Part shown: in pieces, positions 17,741 to 26,885 of the stretch
Position numbering within the stretch: position 1 is the first letter of the stretch
Layout of the letters: each line of letters begins with the position of its first letter
Assembly (NCBI RefSeq): GCF_025998175.1
Contig: NZ_AP026695.1
Location: forward strand, 1 to 64,000
Reading direction: 5' to 3'
Source: Nitrosopumilus zosterae
Lineage (GTDB): Archaea; Thermoproteota; Nitrososphaeria; Nitrososphaerales; Nitrosopumilaceae
Length of the DNA stretch: 64,000 bases
The notes under the pieces: model-generated
What the model was told of the DNA's origin: nothing
The model's input: the letters and a program-made list of their open reading frames with translations, nothing else
Database searches by the model: none
Position numbers and translations under genes: made by a program

Positions 17741-19522
17741 GTGGTTTCTGCAGAGATTACTGAGTTTATCTCGTTGCTTACTGTTCTCTTGGGTGGGGGG
17801 ATGATCGGTGCATGGTTAATGCACAAAATAAAATTCCCTACAATGATTGGTTTTATACTGATTGGAATCATAGCCGGTCCATTTGGTTTGGGGATAGTAA
17901 AAGATACTGAATTAATCAACCTTCTTGCAGAGTTTGGAATTGTGATTCTTTTGTTTGTAGTTGGACTAGAGTTTAGCTTAGAAAAACTGCGTCGTATTGG
18001 AAGTCAAGGAATATTGGTTGGAACTATTCAGCTCTCAATTGTCTTTTTCTTAGGTTATGTAACCGCACTTTCGTTTGGCTGGACGCACATAGAAGGCTTG
18101 TATCTTGGCAGCATTCTGTCAATTACCAGCACTGTTGTGTCGCTTCGACTCTTGCGTGACATGAATCTTGTCAAAACCAAAGAAATGGGAACCATAGTGA
18201 TGATACTGATCATTGAAGATTTGGCAGCAGTTCTTCTCTTGGCAGTTTTGGGAAACGTGTCAAAAGGTTCAGGATTTGAGATGTTTGATATTGGTATGAT
18301 GATTTTGCAAAGCATAGTATTCTTTGTCCTTGCTGTGGTTATTGGCACAAAGATAGTTCCAAAGATAATCGAATATGTAAGCAATATGAAAATGGAAGAG
18401 GCAGCATTCATTACGTCTCTTGCACTTGGATTTGGACTGGCGACCCTTGCTCATTTTATGGGATTGAGTACTGCAATTGGTGCATTTTTGATGGGCCTGA
18501 TAATAGCATCTTCCAAACAGTCAGAATCGATAATAAAAAAAATATTACCAATAAGGGATTTTTTTGGAGTGATATTTTTTGTATCCATAGGCATGTTGTT
18601 TAACATTTACTTGTTTCCCGAGGCAATATGGATTGCACTTCCAATAATTGCAATTGCGGTGTTTGGAAAGTTTCTGGGAAACTTTTTTGCAGCATCCATT
18701 GCAGGAAACAATCTGGTAAGTGCAGCTACAATTGCCACAGTCATGGTTCCCATTGCCGAATTTTCATTTATACTTGCAAAACAAGGGGTAGATACAGGAA
18801 GTCTCAGAGAATCCATATACCCTGTTATACTTTTGGTATCTCTTGGAACCATGTTTGTAATTCCTCTCTTGTTGAGAGTGACTCCCACATTAGCTGACTC
18901 ACGTTCAGCAATACCGATGGGATTTCTAAACTCAGTCTATATCACAGGACAGTTTTTCAGAAAGACGTTCTCAAACAGTTCTGATGGAGAGAGTCACATG
19001 TTAAACCAAATCTTCAAAAAATATGGGTCACGGTTTGTCGTAAATTTGGTGATAATCATAACCATACTTTCTGCAATGGATTATTTTGCACCAGAGATTG
19101 TAATGCTTCTTGAAGATCCAAACGTGCCATTCTTTATGGATTCATCAGTGTTTGTTTCAATCATCACTATTCTGCTTCTGGCTTATCCTGTCTTCTCTCT
19201 TGTGGGAAGAATGGAAAAAGTAGTTACAGCAATTTCAAATTCGATTACCATGAACATCGGCTCGCAGTCTACTGCAAAACCAGTACATAGGATAATCCGT
19301 AATATTTTATCTATTGGACTTGTACTGCTTCTGGTTGCAATATTCATAACATTTACCACTAAAATCGAAGACATCCCAAACATGCCAATCATAATATCTA
19401 CAATTGGACTGCTTATCTCAGCACCACTGATCTTGGACACGATCCTGACAGTTCAGAAAATCACTCACTCAAACATGGTTGGATTGTTAAGTGATGACGT
19501 AAATGAAGACAAAGATGAATGA
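17741..19522 (+). CDS. Kef-type cation/proton antiporter (CPA2)
   Basis: 593-aa membrane protein, GTG start. The N-terminal about 390 residues hold the CPA2 exchanger core of about twelve helices, with the IIEDLAAVLLLA segment (the paired acidic residue region) and GLSTAIGAFLMGLIIA. The C-terminal part carries extra membrane helices near 435-455, 475-490, 520-545 and 555-570, instead of the usual soluble TrkA-N domain. It should exchange Na+ or K+ for protons. It is the only substantial gene between the duplicated tRNA-Pro ends, and it is richer in GC and in CTG/ATA codons than its neighbours, suggesting acquisition by transfer. Confidence 0.85.
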   Translation: MVSAEITEFISLLTVLLGGGMIGAWLMHKIKFPTMIGFILIGIIAGPFGLGIVKDTELINLLAEFGIVILLFVVGLEFSLEKLRRIGSQGILVGTIQLSIVFFLGYVTALSFGWTHIEGLYLGSILSITSTVVSLRLLRDMNLVKTKEMGTIVMILIIEDLAAVLLLAVLGNVSKGSGFEMFDIGMMILQSIVFFVLAVVIGTKIVPKIIEYVSNMKMEEAAFITSLALGFGLATLAHFMGLSTAIGAFLMGLIIASSKQSESIIKKILPIRDFFGVIFFVSIGMLFNIYLFPEAIWIALPIIAIAVFGKFLGNFFAASIAGNNLVSAATIATVMVPIAEFSFILAKQGVDTGSLRESIYPVILLVSLGTMFVIPLLLRVTPTLADSRSAIPMGFLNSVYITGQFFRKTFSNSSDGESHMLNQIFKKYGSRFVVNLVIIITILSAMDYFAPEIVMLLEDPNVPFFMDSSVFVSIITILLLAYPVFSLVGRMEKVVTAISNSITMNIGSQSTAKPVHRIIRNILSIGLVLLLVAIFITFTTKIEDIPNMPIIISTIGLLISAPLILDTILTVQKITHSNMVGLLSDDVNEDKDE

Positions 19523-19636
19523 TTCTGTTATTGTGTTGGTTTTAAGACTGTCTTCTTAGTTCTACATCTAACCGTAAAGGTATCTTTAACATGATTCCTG
19601 CATTGTGGTTAAATACAAATTTTGTATAATGGAACC

Positions 19637-19735
19637 ATGTTCCAATCCATTACTAAAAAGATATTCAAAATAATTCAAAATCAGTGGGATCAGTTAGAGG
19701 ATCCTGACCAAGAATGGATAGAACTAGAAGAATAA
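19637..19735 (+). CDS. possible 32-aa acidic miniprotein
   Basis: ATG to TAA frame coding 32 residues: a basic amphipathic start (SITKKIFKIIQN) followed by an acidic, tryptophan-containing end (WDQLEDPDQEWIELEE). A TTAAATA stretch lies about 26 bases upstream. The biased, structured composition suggests it may be real. No family known to me. It lies inside the putative element, after the antiporter. Confidence 0.35.
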   Translation: MFQSITKKIFKIIQNQWDQLEDPDQEWIELEE

Positions 19736-19821
19736 TTGACCTATACGATACTATCTTGATTTTGTTCTAAAGGTTTGATCAAGTATTGCTAACCATATTC
19801 GACATGCAAACCTGCCTAATG

Positions 19822-19852
19822 GTACCAAAATAGTTGGTAAACAAGTTTTAAT
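19822..19852 (+). repeat. imperfect 31-base direct repeat, copy 2
   Basis: GTACCAAAATAGTTGG to AGTTTTAAT; 26 of 31 bases match 17543-17573. Its last three bases run into the second copy of the tRNA-Pro end. Confidence 0.5.
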
Positions 19853-19865
19853 CCTGCCAATCCCA
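19850..19865 (+). repeat. duplicated tRNA-Pro 3' end (attR)
   Basis: Exact 16-base copy of 17267-17282. The stop codon of the convergent kinase gene begins at the very next base, 19866, so the kinase gene was left intact. Confidence 0.75.
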
Positions 19866-20627
19866 TCATAATTTTAGAGTTTTTAGTAATTTTTCAAAAC
19901 TTTCTCTTGTTTTTTCTTGTTTGTATTGTTTTAACGCACTAATTATTTGATCTTTAGATGAATTCCTGTAAATTTTTTGAGCTTTTTTAGCTATTCCTGA
20001 ACCAATGAAAAATGCTTGAGTAATTGATGTAACATTTGATGGTCTTCTCTTAGTGCTAGAACTTTCAAAATCAATAAGGGTCGATTTTGTCTTACTTACT
20101 ATAACATGTTTGGATATATTACTTAATTCACCATGATCAAAACCTAATTGATCCAACCTATAACAATCTTCCAAAATTTTTCTGATTGTAGACTTTAATT
20201 TTTTTGCACTACCAACACCTTTTAACAAATAAACCCAATCACTGATTTTAACTCCTTCAAGATATTCCATCACAAGAAAATTTTTACTCGATTCTAACAT
20301 TTTTGGCCCAACATTTACAGAATTTACTAATTTCAATAAATCAGCTTCATTTTTCATTTCTTTTCTTTGAGAATCAGTTCTTCTAATTTTTAATGCAACC
20401 AATTTATTATTTTTTTTTGCTAGAACTACAACACCTACATATCCCTTACCCAAAATAGACAAGCTACCAATTGTTGTAGGACCCACAAATGAAATTGATT
20501 TTATTTTTAATTTTTCTAATTCATTAATTCTTGATTTTATTTGACGACTAGTAGCTTTTGGATATCCAAGAATTTTTGAGTATGGCTCATCAGAAAATTT
20601 CTTAATTGAAATAAATGAGTGTTCCAT
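19866..20627 (-). CDS. predicted Ser/Thr protein kinase (COG2112 type)
   Basis: 253 aa. Reduced kinase fold: glycine loop LGKGYVGVVV near 59-68, ATP lysine in VALKIRR, LVMEYLEG hinge, catalytic-loop equivalent FDHGELS and LIDFES in place of DFG. An N-terminal helical extension (KATSRQIKSRINELEKLKI) resembles a wHTH, as in RIO-type kinases. The gene overlaps the cca gene by 26 bases and is probably translated with it. Substrate unknown; RNA-processing genes next door suggest an RNA-linked role. Confidence 0.75.
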   Translation of the reverse strand: MEHSFISIKKFSDEPYSKILGYPKATSRQIKSRINELEKLKIKSISFVGPTTIGSLSILGKGYVGVVVLAKKNNKLVALKIRRTDSQRKEMKNEADLLKLVNSVNVGPKMLESSKNFLVMEYLEGVKISDWVYLLKGVGSAKKLKSTIRKILEDCYRLDQLGFDHGELSNISKHVIVSKTKSTLIDFESSSTKRRPSNVTSITQAFFIGSGIAKKAQKIYRNSSKDQIISALKQYKQEKTRESFEKLLKTLKL

Positions 20628-21933
20628 CTGTTGAAATCAACTCACTTGCAGCCTCTTTAATTGATTTGCTTAAATTTTTCTTTCCTACTGAAATCTTGTA
20701 ACCTCGTTTAAAGTCACTTTGTAGACCTTTTGGTATGCATGTCTGAAGATTTTTTTTCAAAAACTCTGACATAAATTTAATGGCATCTACGTGCTTTCTC
20801 TTTTCCAATGAAATTATTTTTCCATTATTTCCTACCCACATTAATTCTGAATTTTTAAGATTTTTAGAAATAAAGCTCTTGGAACTATCTTCTCTAAAAA
20901 AATCTGGTCCGTTCTTTGAGTATATTTGAACAATTTTTGAAGATTCTAAGAAGAAAAAGAGATAAACTTCCTTTTGTTGATCTGTATACGATTTACTTCT
21001 TAGTACATTAAATCCCGCTAATTCTAATTGCGTTGACAATGATGAAGTTGCTCTTTTAATTTGTCCCCAAATTATATCTGGACTTCTAATTTTAAAATTA
21101 AATTTAATTACTAACAAATTTTCCCAATATTTTTTTGATGTTCTTAATTTTTTATTCTTAAAGAATGTTAATGTTGCTTTGTCTTTAAAAGCTCTACAAA
21201 TAAGAATAAATTTTCCAATGTTCTCGTTAGATATCGCAGCAGCCAAATTTCTGTTACTATCAATGGGATCAATCACAACAATTGGTGTTTCAAAATTCTT
21301 TGAAGTTTTTCCTATCACTTGATTTTCTTTAATTTGTGAGATTGATTTTATAACATTTTCAAAACTTCCAAAATGTAAAATCAAAACTTCTGATACATAT
21401 CCGCTTAAACCTTGTTTTGCAATTTCTGCACCGTAAATATTATTTGATTTTAGAAATGTTTTTAGAACTCTTACCTCATTCTTCATTTTTAATGTCAATG
21501 ATTTTTGCATAAATTTTGTATGAAAAGTAGATCTATCTGCAGAACTTTTCCATTCACCGATTTTTACATCATAAAATGGTACAACATTGATTTTAGTATT
21601 GTTAATTTTAGCTTCAACATATGGATGTTCTGAGTATCTGACATATGGAGAATATTCTTTTAATGAAGCAAAACCAATCTTTTTTGAAATTTTTTCAAAC
21701 TTTTCTTCAGAAGTAGATTTTTTGAATCTGACAAAAATATCAATATCTGCATCTTTTGATAACCAAGTACCTTTTGCATATGATCCTCCAAATTCCAATC
21801 CTATGACTTCTGGAAATTTTCCAATTTCTCTTTCTACTAACTTGAATGCTAAATCAGCAATTTTCTTTTTTGATTGCTCAATCACTTTAGATGGGATTAC
21901 ATCTTTGGTAACTTTGTTAATTACTTGATTCAT
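20602..21933 (-). CDS. cca: CCA-adding tRNA nucleotidyltransferase (archaeal class I)
   Basis: Adds or repairs the 3' CCA of tRNA, needed because the tRNA genes here lack an encoded CCA. 443 aa, normal length. Active site: GGSYAKGTWL followed by DADIDIFVRF, with the two metal-binding aspartates, and a third carboxylate further on in INVVPFYDV. Middle and tail domains follow the archaeal pattern. Overlaps kinase (downstream) and thpR (upstream), forming a three-gene operon. Confidence 0.93.
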   Translation of the reverse strand: MNQVINKVTKDVIPSKVIEQSKKKIADLAFKLVEREIGKFPEVIGLEFGGSYAKGTWLSKDADIDIFVRFKKSTSEEKFEKISKKIGFASLKEYSPYVRYSEHPYVEAKINNTKINVVPFYDVKIGEWKSSADRSTFHTKFMQKSLTLKMKNEVRVLKTFLKSNNIYGAEIAKQGLSGYVSEVLILHFGSFENVIKSISQIKENQVIGKTSKNFETPIVVIDPIDSNRNLAAAISNENIGKFILICRAFKDKATLTFFKNKKLRTSKKYWENLLVIKFNFKIRSPDIIWGQIKRATSSLSTQLELAGFNVLRSKSYTDQQKEVYLFFFLESSKIVQIYSKNGPDFFREDSSKSFISKNLKNSELMWVGNNGKIISLEKRKHVDAIKFMSEFLKKNLQTCIPKGLQSDFKRGYKISVGKKNLSKSIKEAASELISTDGTLIYFN

Positions 21934-22472
21934 TTTTTAGCTTTAATCTCCTCCAAATCCGAATAAATTGGTCCACTAAATGTAAGTTCACTTTTTTTCA
22001 ATTTGAAACTAGTTATTTCTTGAATGCCAAAGTCTATCATTTTTTGACTATCCAATTCTTTTGTTATATCTCCTATCTTCTTTTTAATCCTAAATACTGT
22101 AATGTGTGGTTTGAATGGTTTGTCAGGAGAAAATCCTAATGGTTCTAAGACTTTCTCTACTTTTTTTGCTAACTGAGTTAACATATTGCCTCCATTTTCA
22201 TCCGTACCTATCCAAACCACTCTTGGAAATTTAGGTTTCGGGAATGCACCAATTCCTATCAAATTAATATTAAAATTTGAAAACTCTATTGTATTAAGAG
22301 CATGAATAATTTTCTTAGATGTTTCGTCTGAAATTTCACCTAAAAATTGTAATGTAAAATGCAAATTTTTCACATCAATAGGTTTTGCATCGATCTTGAT
22401 TTTATTTTGAATATTTTTTATAGAATCAATTACTTTATTATTTGAAATTTCTATTGCTACAAAAGTTCGCAT
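21930..22472 (-). CDS. thpR: RNA 2',3'-cyclic phosphodiesterase (LigT/ThpR family)
   Basis: 180 aa from ATG 22472. The frame opens at 22541, but the family starts with MRTFVAIEI and a TATA-like ATTATAAAG lies about 27 bases before 22472. Both 2H motifs are present: HFT at 38-40 (LHFTLQFLG) and HITVFRI in the C-terminal half. The enzyme opens 2',3'-cyclic phosphates on RNA ends. Its stop overlaps the cca start. Confidence 0.9.
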   Translation of the reverse strand: MRTFVAIEISNNKVIDSIKNIQNKIKIDAKPIDVKNLHFTLQFLGEISDETSKKIIHALNTIEFSNFNINLIGIGAFPKPKFPRVVWIGTDENGGNMLTQLAKKVEKVLEPLGFSPDKPFKPHITVFRIKKKIGDITKELDSQKMIDFGIQEITSFKLKKSELTFSGPIYSDLEEIKAKK

Positions 22473-22544
22473 CACAACATTCTTTGATATATCTTTATAA
22501 TAATTTCCGGTAACTTCATAGACGAGTCTTTTTTCTGACATGTA

Positions 22545-23093
22545 TTGGCAAAACTAATTGTATGCCTAACAGGCATGCCTGGTGCAGGAAAATCTACTAT
22601 TGCTGAAGGTTTGAAATCAAAAGGATATGATATCATCAATATGGGGAATGCTGTAAGAGAAGAAGCAAAAAAAAGAAATTTAGAATTAACTAGAGCAAAT
22701 CTTGGCAAATTAATGCTTGAATTAAGAGAACAGAACGGTCCTGGTGCAGTAGCAGAATTAGTAAAACCACAAATAGAATCATCCACATCAAATGTGATAC
22801 TAATAGATGGAGTAAGATCAAATGATGAAATTCAAGTCCTAAAAAAATTTGGTACTGTTAAACTATTAGCAATTCATGCTTCAACTGATACAAGATTTGA
22901 CTTTCTACAAAAAAGAGGAAGATCCGATGATCCACAAACAAAAGAACACTTTGATGAAAGAGATAATCGTGAATTAGGAGTAGGCATAAGCAATTCAATT
23001 GCTTTGTCAGATTACGCAATTTCTAATATTGGTTTGACAAAAGATGAATTAATCCACATTGCTTATGAAATTATACAAAGTTGGATAGAATGA
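22545..23093 (+). CDS. UPF0200 family nucleotide kinase-like protein
   Basis: 182 aa, TTG start. P-loop GMPGAGKST at residues 10-18, adenylate-kinase/dephospho-CoA-kinase-like fold with a lid around RGRSDDPQTKEHFDERD. The group is COG0237-related; the true substrate is unproven. It overlaps the next gene in an ATGA, a UPF0200-UPF0201 pair that is fused in some archaea, which implies a shared function. Confidence 0.85.
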   Translation: MAKLIVCLTGMPGAGKSTIAEGLKSKGYDIINMGNAVREEAKKRNLELTRANLGKLMLELREQNGPGAVAELVKPQIESSTSNVILIDGVRSNDEIQVLKKFGTVKLLAIHASTDTRFDFLQKRGRSDDPQTKEHFDERDNRELGVGISNSIALSDYAISNIGLTKDELIHIAYEIIQSWIE

Positions 23094-23488
23094 AAACTCC
23101 TGATATTAACTGCAAAATTCAAATGATTACTCCATTGAATTCATCTGAAAATTCTGAAAAAGTAAAAAAAGCAATTTCAAATATTTTTCCATATTCAACA
23201 ATTAATTCTGACTCTTTCACAATTTCTGCACAATCAAAAGAATTACGATCATTTGAAAAAATTTATGAAGTAATTCATTCAAAAAAATCTCAAAACACCT
23301 ATCGCAGATATTTAGAAAGAAATTTAGATAATAATACAACGTGGTTTTATCTCAACAAGCAGGCAGCCTTTGTTGAACAAATAGCAATTTGTGAAGAAGA
23401 AGGTGAATCTCCATTGGGACCGATCAAAGTAATCATTGCTTCGTCTAATATTGATGAAATAATTGATTGGATTGTTTTTGGGAATTAA
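23090..23488 (+). CDS. UPF0201 family protein
   Basis: 132 aa from ATG 23090, which overlaps the preceding stop as ATGA; a TTG at 23081 is the less likely alternative. Compact alpha/beta protein with conserved TYRRYLERN and NKQAAFVEQIAI and ending GPIKVIIAS near the C-terminus. The family is archaeal and related to the ribosomal-protein-L5-like RNA-binding fold. Function unknown. Confidence 0.85.
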   Translation: MKTPDINCKIQMITPLNSSENSEKVKKAISNIFPYSTINSDSFTISAQSKELRSFEKIYEVIHSKKSQNTYRRYLERNLDNNTTWFYLNKQAAFVEQIAICEEEGESPLGPIKVIIASSNIDEIIDWIVFGN

Positions 23489-23572
23489 TCAAACTTGGTT
23501 AAGAAAATTAACTCAATATTGACTATTTTTTTTAGTTTGAATCTAAAATCATTTTTTTAGAATAATTATAAA

Positions 23573-24316
23573 ATGTTCATAAAATTAGGCATAATTGCAG
23601 GCATTTTGATATTGGGAGGCATGATATTTTCTAATGAGATTGGTGTCTTATTTCCTACCACTTCTGCTAGTGTAATTGATTCTTTAAAAAATGACGTGTC
23701 TAATTTTGGTTCGAAAGCATCAGCTTCAGTAGAACAAAGAATTGATGGGTCTGTTGATAAAATTATAGATAAAACAGGCAATACTATCTCTAATGAAATT
23801 ACTCAAACAGGGGAGAAAATTTCCAATGAAATATCTGATGTAAAAGAGTCCTCCCAAAAAATCTTGAAGGAAGAAATCTCTAATTTTAATCCAATTGAAT
23901 CTGTTAAGAAGATTTTTTCAACTAACTCAACTTCACAAAATTCAAAATCGATTGGCTCATCCGTTTCATCACCCCCAATTAATCCTACCACAGTACAAAC
24001 AAATTCTCCAATAACATATGAAACACTTTCTTTATCAACAAAACAGCAATCTGATGATAATATTCTTCTTCATTATTCTGATTCAAGTGGAAAAACAAAC
24101 AGCGTTAATGTTATAATTAGAACTGCCGAAAAAGAAATTTTTTCTGGTACTTATTTTACTTCAATGTTTGAAACTACTCTAAATGATGCTTCTGGAATTC
24201 CTTATTTTGTAGATATGATTATTGATCATCAAGACTATGGATTAGTTTCATCATCAGTGTTTAATCCCGGCGATTCTTCTGATTCAAACATTAATGGTGT
24301 ATTTTCACAAAAATAA
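23573..24316 (+). CDS. exported or membrane-anchored protein with coiled coil
   Basis: 247 aa. N-terminal membrane helix or signal anchor (IIAGILILGGMIFS), then a long amphipathic helical region (residues 40-115) with SNEI repeats, a Ser/Thr/Pro-rich spacer (about 120-150) and a C-terminal globular beta domain (SGKTNSVNVIIRTAEKEIF). It looks like a stalked surface protein. No named family recognised. Convergent with the Sir2 gene. Confidence 0.6.
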   Translation: MFIKLGIIAGILILGGMIFSNEIGVLFPTTSASVIDSLKNDVSNFGSKASASVEQRIDGSVDKIIDKTGNTISNEITQTGEKISNEISDVKESSQKILKEEISNFNPIESVKKIFSTNSTSQNSKSIGSSVSSPPINPTTVQTNSPITYETLSLSTKQQSDDNILLHYSDSSGKTNSVNVIIRTAEKEIFSGTYFTSMFETTLNDASGIPYFVDMIIDHQDYGLVSSSVFNPGDSSDSNINGVFSQK

Positions 24317-24317
24317 T

Positions 24318-25040
24318 CTATTTATTTTTAAACAATGATACAAATTCAGGTAAAGAAATTGTACCTGTATTTCTTATAACCAAAGTCATTTCTGGTGATA
24401 TTTCAGTATTATCTGGATTAATTTCTATTAATAATGCATTATTTTGTTTTGCATAGATTGGTAATGTATTTGCAGGTGATACCACAAGTGATGTTCCAAC
24501 TATTACCATTAAATCACATTGACTGGCATAAATCATAGCTTTTTGCCAAACATCTTGTGGTAAAGATTCTCCAAACCATACTACATCAGGTCTTAGAATA
24601 TTCCCACATTTACACAAAGGTAGAATTTCTGAAATTTCTGATGTTATCTCTTCATTAAAATTACAAACCGAACATTTGATCTTAATGATACTTCCATGCA
24701 ATTCTAAAACTTCTGAACTCCCTGCTTTTTGATGCAACCCATCAATATTTTGAGTCAAAACAACAACTTTGACATATTTTTCTAGTTCCGCAATTGCTTT
24801 ATGACCAAGATTTGGTTGTGCTGCAAAAATGTTCTTCCTTCTTTCATTATACCACTCCCAAACTAATTTTGGATTATCATAAAATGCATCGATTGTTGCT
24901 AGTTTCATAGAGTCGTGATTTTTCCATAATCCATCTTTTCCTCTGAATGTAGGAATTCCACTTTCTTGAGAAATTCCCGCACCTGTTACAAATACAACTT
25001 TTTTGATATTCTTAATTTGATCTTTGATTAATTCAAACAT
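24318..25040 (-). CDS. cobB: Sir2-type NAD-dependent protein deacylase
   Basis: 240 aa. NAD motif GAGISQESGIPTFRG near 21-35, catalytic TQNIDGLHQKAGS, zinc cysteines CSVC and CKCG, VVWFGESLP and VVGTSLVV. Removes acetyl groups from proteins such as chromatin protein Alba, by family knowledge. Last gene of the tight minus-strand run prs-trmG10-rnz-sir2, starting one base after rnz. Confidence 0.93.
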   Translation of the reverse strand: MFELIKDQIKNIKKVVFVTGAGISQESGIPTFRGKDGLWKNHDSMKLATIDAFYDNPKLVWEWYNERRKNIFAAQPNLGHKAIAELEKYVKVVVLTQNIDGLHQKAGSSEVLELHGSIIKIKCSVCNFNEEITSEISEILPLCKCGNILRPDVVWFGESLPQDVWQKAMIYASQCDLMVIVGTSLVVSPANTLPIYAKQNNALLIEINPDNTEISPEMTLVIRNTGTISLPEFVSLFKNK

Positions 25041-25041
25041 T

Positions 25042-25941
25042 TTATCTTATTTCTATTTCTAAAAGATCTCGCGCAGTTATTACTGAACTATGGATTTTTT
25101 TTGCTTCTTCTAAATGTCCATTTTCATCTTTGTATCTTGCTGAAAAATGTGTTAAGATTAAATTTTTTACTTTTGCATTTTTTGCTATAGTAGCAGCTTG
25201 TTTTGCAGTAGAATGACATGTATCTTGTGCTCTTTGTTTCTCTTCATCTAAAAACGTAGAATCAAAAACTAAATAATCACAATTTTCAAAAAATAGTTCT
25301 AATTCTTTAGTAGGCATTGTATCACCTGAAATACCAATTTTTTTACCAGGACGTTTTTCTCCCAATACCTGTTCTGGTTTTATTGTTTTTCCATTGATTT
25401 CTATTTCATGTCCATTTTGTAATTTATGCCATAAATCACCTTCAGGAATTCCTAATTTTTTTGCTTCATCAATGTTGAATCTTCCCGGCTTATCTTTTTC
25501 TTCAAATAAATATGAAAATGCTGTTATTGAATGATTTGCTTTGCATGTATAAATTGAAAATTTTTTATCTTCAAAAACTTTACCTTCTTTGATAATTGTA
25601 ATTAATACAGGAAAAGACAATCCGAAATTTAACACCTTGATGTTTGCAGCTATAAATTCTTCAATTCCATTTGGTCCAAAAATTTCTAAAATTTCTGTTC
25701 TATTTTGCATTGACATTGTTTGTAATAATCCTAGAATTCCAACACAATGATCTCCATGTAGATGTGTAACAAACACCTTCATTTTTTTATTCCATCCCAA
25801 ACCAGATTTCATATAGGAAATTTGTGCAGCTTCTCCTGCATCAAACATTAAAATTTCACCGTCTCTTTCTAGACAGATACAAGATAAACCTCTATTCTCT
25901 GTAGGTTGTGCGGCTGATGTTCCTAAGAATACAAGTTTCAT
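25042..25941 (-). CDS. rnz: ribonuclease Z
   Basis: tRNA 3'-trailer endonuclease of the metallo-beta-lactamase fold, 299 aa. Zinc motif [10 protein letters not shown], then [14 protein letters not shown], and LTHFSARY near the C-terminus. The start ATG overlaps the TGA of the methyltransferase gene. Together with cca 3 kb away it completes tRNA 3'-end maturation. Confidence 0.93.
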   Translation of the reverse strand: MKLVFLGTSAAQPTENRGLSCICLERDGEILMFDAGEAAQISYMKSGLGWNKKMKVFVTHLHGDHCVGILGLLQTMSMQNRTEILEIFGPNGIEEFIAANIKVLNFGLSFPVLITIIKEGKVFEDKKFSIYTCKANHSITAFSYLFEEKDKPGRFNIDEAKKLGIPEGDLWHKLQNGHEIEINGKTIKPEQVLGEKRPGKKIGISGDTMPTKELELFFENCDYLVFDSTFLDEEKQRAQDTCHSTAKQAATIAKNAKVKNLILTHFSARYKDENGHLEEAKKIHSSVITARDLLEIEIR

Positions 25942-26885
25942 TTTATCAAAATTGTCCTAGTCAAGCTTTTATGCCTATAGATTTCATATTTTTTTAATCC
26001 CTTTAATTTCAATTTATTATCTAATTCTTTTTTGTACATAACTGCAACTTTTTTGCGTTTAGGAAGAATTGAGAAAAACTTCTTTAAGATTACCTCTGGG
26101 TTTTCTGATGTTTTTGAAGATCTTCCATATGGTAAATCAGTAACAATTCCATCAAACTCATCAGATATTTCTACTAATTCTTGAAAATCTGTGTTCAAAA
26201 TTCTCGATTTATACCCATTTACCTTGAGATTTTCTTTTGAAATTGCACACATTTTTTCATCAAAATCTAACCCAATTGCATTAATTCCCATGGATTCAGC
26301 CTCTAAGAGAGTTGTGCCTGTACCGCAAAATGGATCACATACAGTTTCTCCCTCCTTCATTCCTGCTAAGTTAATCATAGCTCTAGTCAATTTCCAATCT
26401 AATTCATGAGGATATTTAGTGACCTTTTTTGGTTTATTCTCTTCTTTGATTCTCTTTGAGAATCCAAAAAAATTTTCTTTATCAGTAAAAATCAGATATA
26501 CAGTAATGTCGGGATCTTCTAATTTCACTTTTGCATTAGAAAATTTTGAAATCATATCTCCCATCGATCTCTCTAATTCAGAGATATTGAATTGATTTAA
26601 TGATAAATTTATTATTCTACAAACAAAGGTTTTAGCATTTTTTAATACACCTAAATTTTCCTCATCTAAAAATAAGCCAGACATCTTTCTTAAAATTTGA
26701 CCAGAAATTTTTACAAATGATGCACGTTTAGTAATTTTTTCCCAATTAGTTTTTGATTGTATAATTATCAAATTTGAAATAATTTTGATCTTAGAAAACC
26801 TATCATACATTTTAGATAATGCAATTATTTCATCAGTTGCAAGTTCAAGATGATCTTTAGATAGAATAAAAAAATTTTCTGGCAT
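25938..26885 (-). CDS. tRNA (guanine10-N2)-methyltransferase, Trm11/TrmG10 type
   Basis: 315 aa. N-terminal THUMP-like region and C-terminal Rossmann methyltransferase with [17 protein letters not shown] for SAM and DLPYGRSS, the DPPY-like N2-guanine signature of Trm-G10. Its first base overlaps the stop of prs. The N-terminal part is weakly conserved by eye, so the precise target (G10) is inferred. Confidence 0.85.
   Translation of the reverse strand: MPENFFILSKDHLELATDEIIALSKMYDRFSKIKIISNLIIIQSKTNWEKITKRASFVKISGQILRKMSGLFLDEENLGVLKNAKTFVCRIINLSLNQFNISELERSMGDMISKFSNAKVKLEDPDITVYLIFTDKENFFGFSKRIKEENKPKKVTKYPHELDWKLTRAMINLAGMKEGETVCDPFCGTGTTLLEAESMGINAIGLDFDEKMCAISKENLKVNGYKSRILNTDFQELVEISDEFDGIVTDLPYGRSSKTSENPEVILKKFFSILPKRKKVAVMYKKELDNKLKLKGLKKYEIYRHKSLTRTILIK

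Larger units (their letters stand above)
17283..19865 (+). mobile_element. putative integrated element at tRNA-Pro carrying a Kef-type antiporter
   Basis: The 2.58-kb segment between the two 16-base copies of the tRNA-Pro 3' end. It holds one large gene (17741-19522) and little else. Three 60-base lines counted inside that gene gave 43, 40 and 37 percent GC, against 28 percent for one line of the adjacent kinase gene. No integrase, replication protein or second cargo gene is visible, so it is either a remnant or a passively mobilised cassette. The repeat and the composition are seen; the insertion history is inferred. Confidence 0.65.

Noticed and set aside
18055-18888. Several minus-strand frames of 60-118 codons inside the antiporter gene
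   Set aside because: They are antisense shadows of a clear membrane-protein frame, with no start signals of their own.
22473-22541. 23-residue N-terminal extension of thpR
   Set aside because: The family begins at MRTFVAIEI, and a TATA-like box lies at the right distance before 22472.
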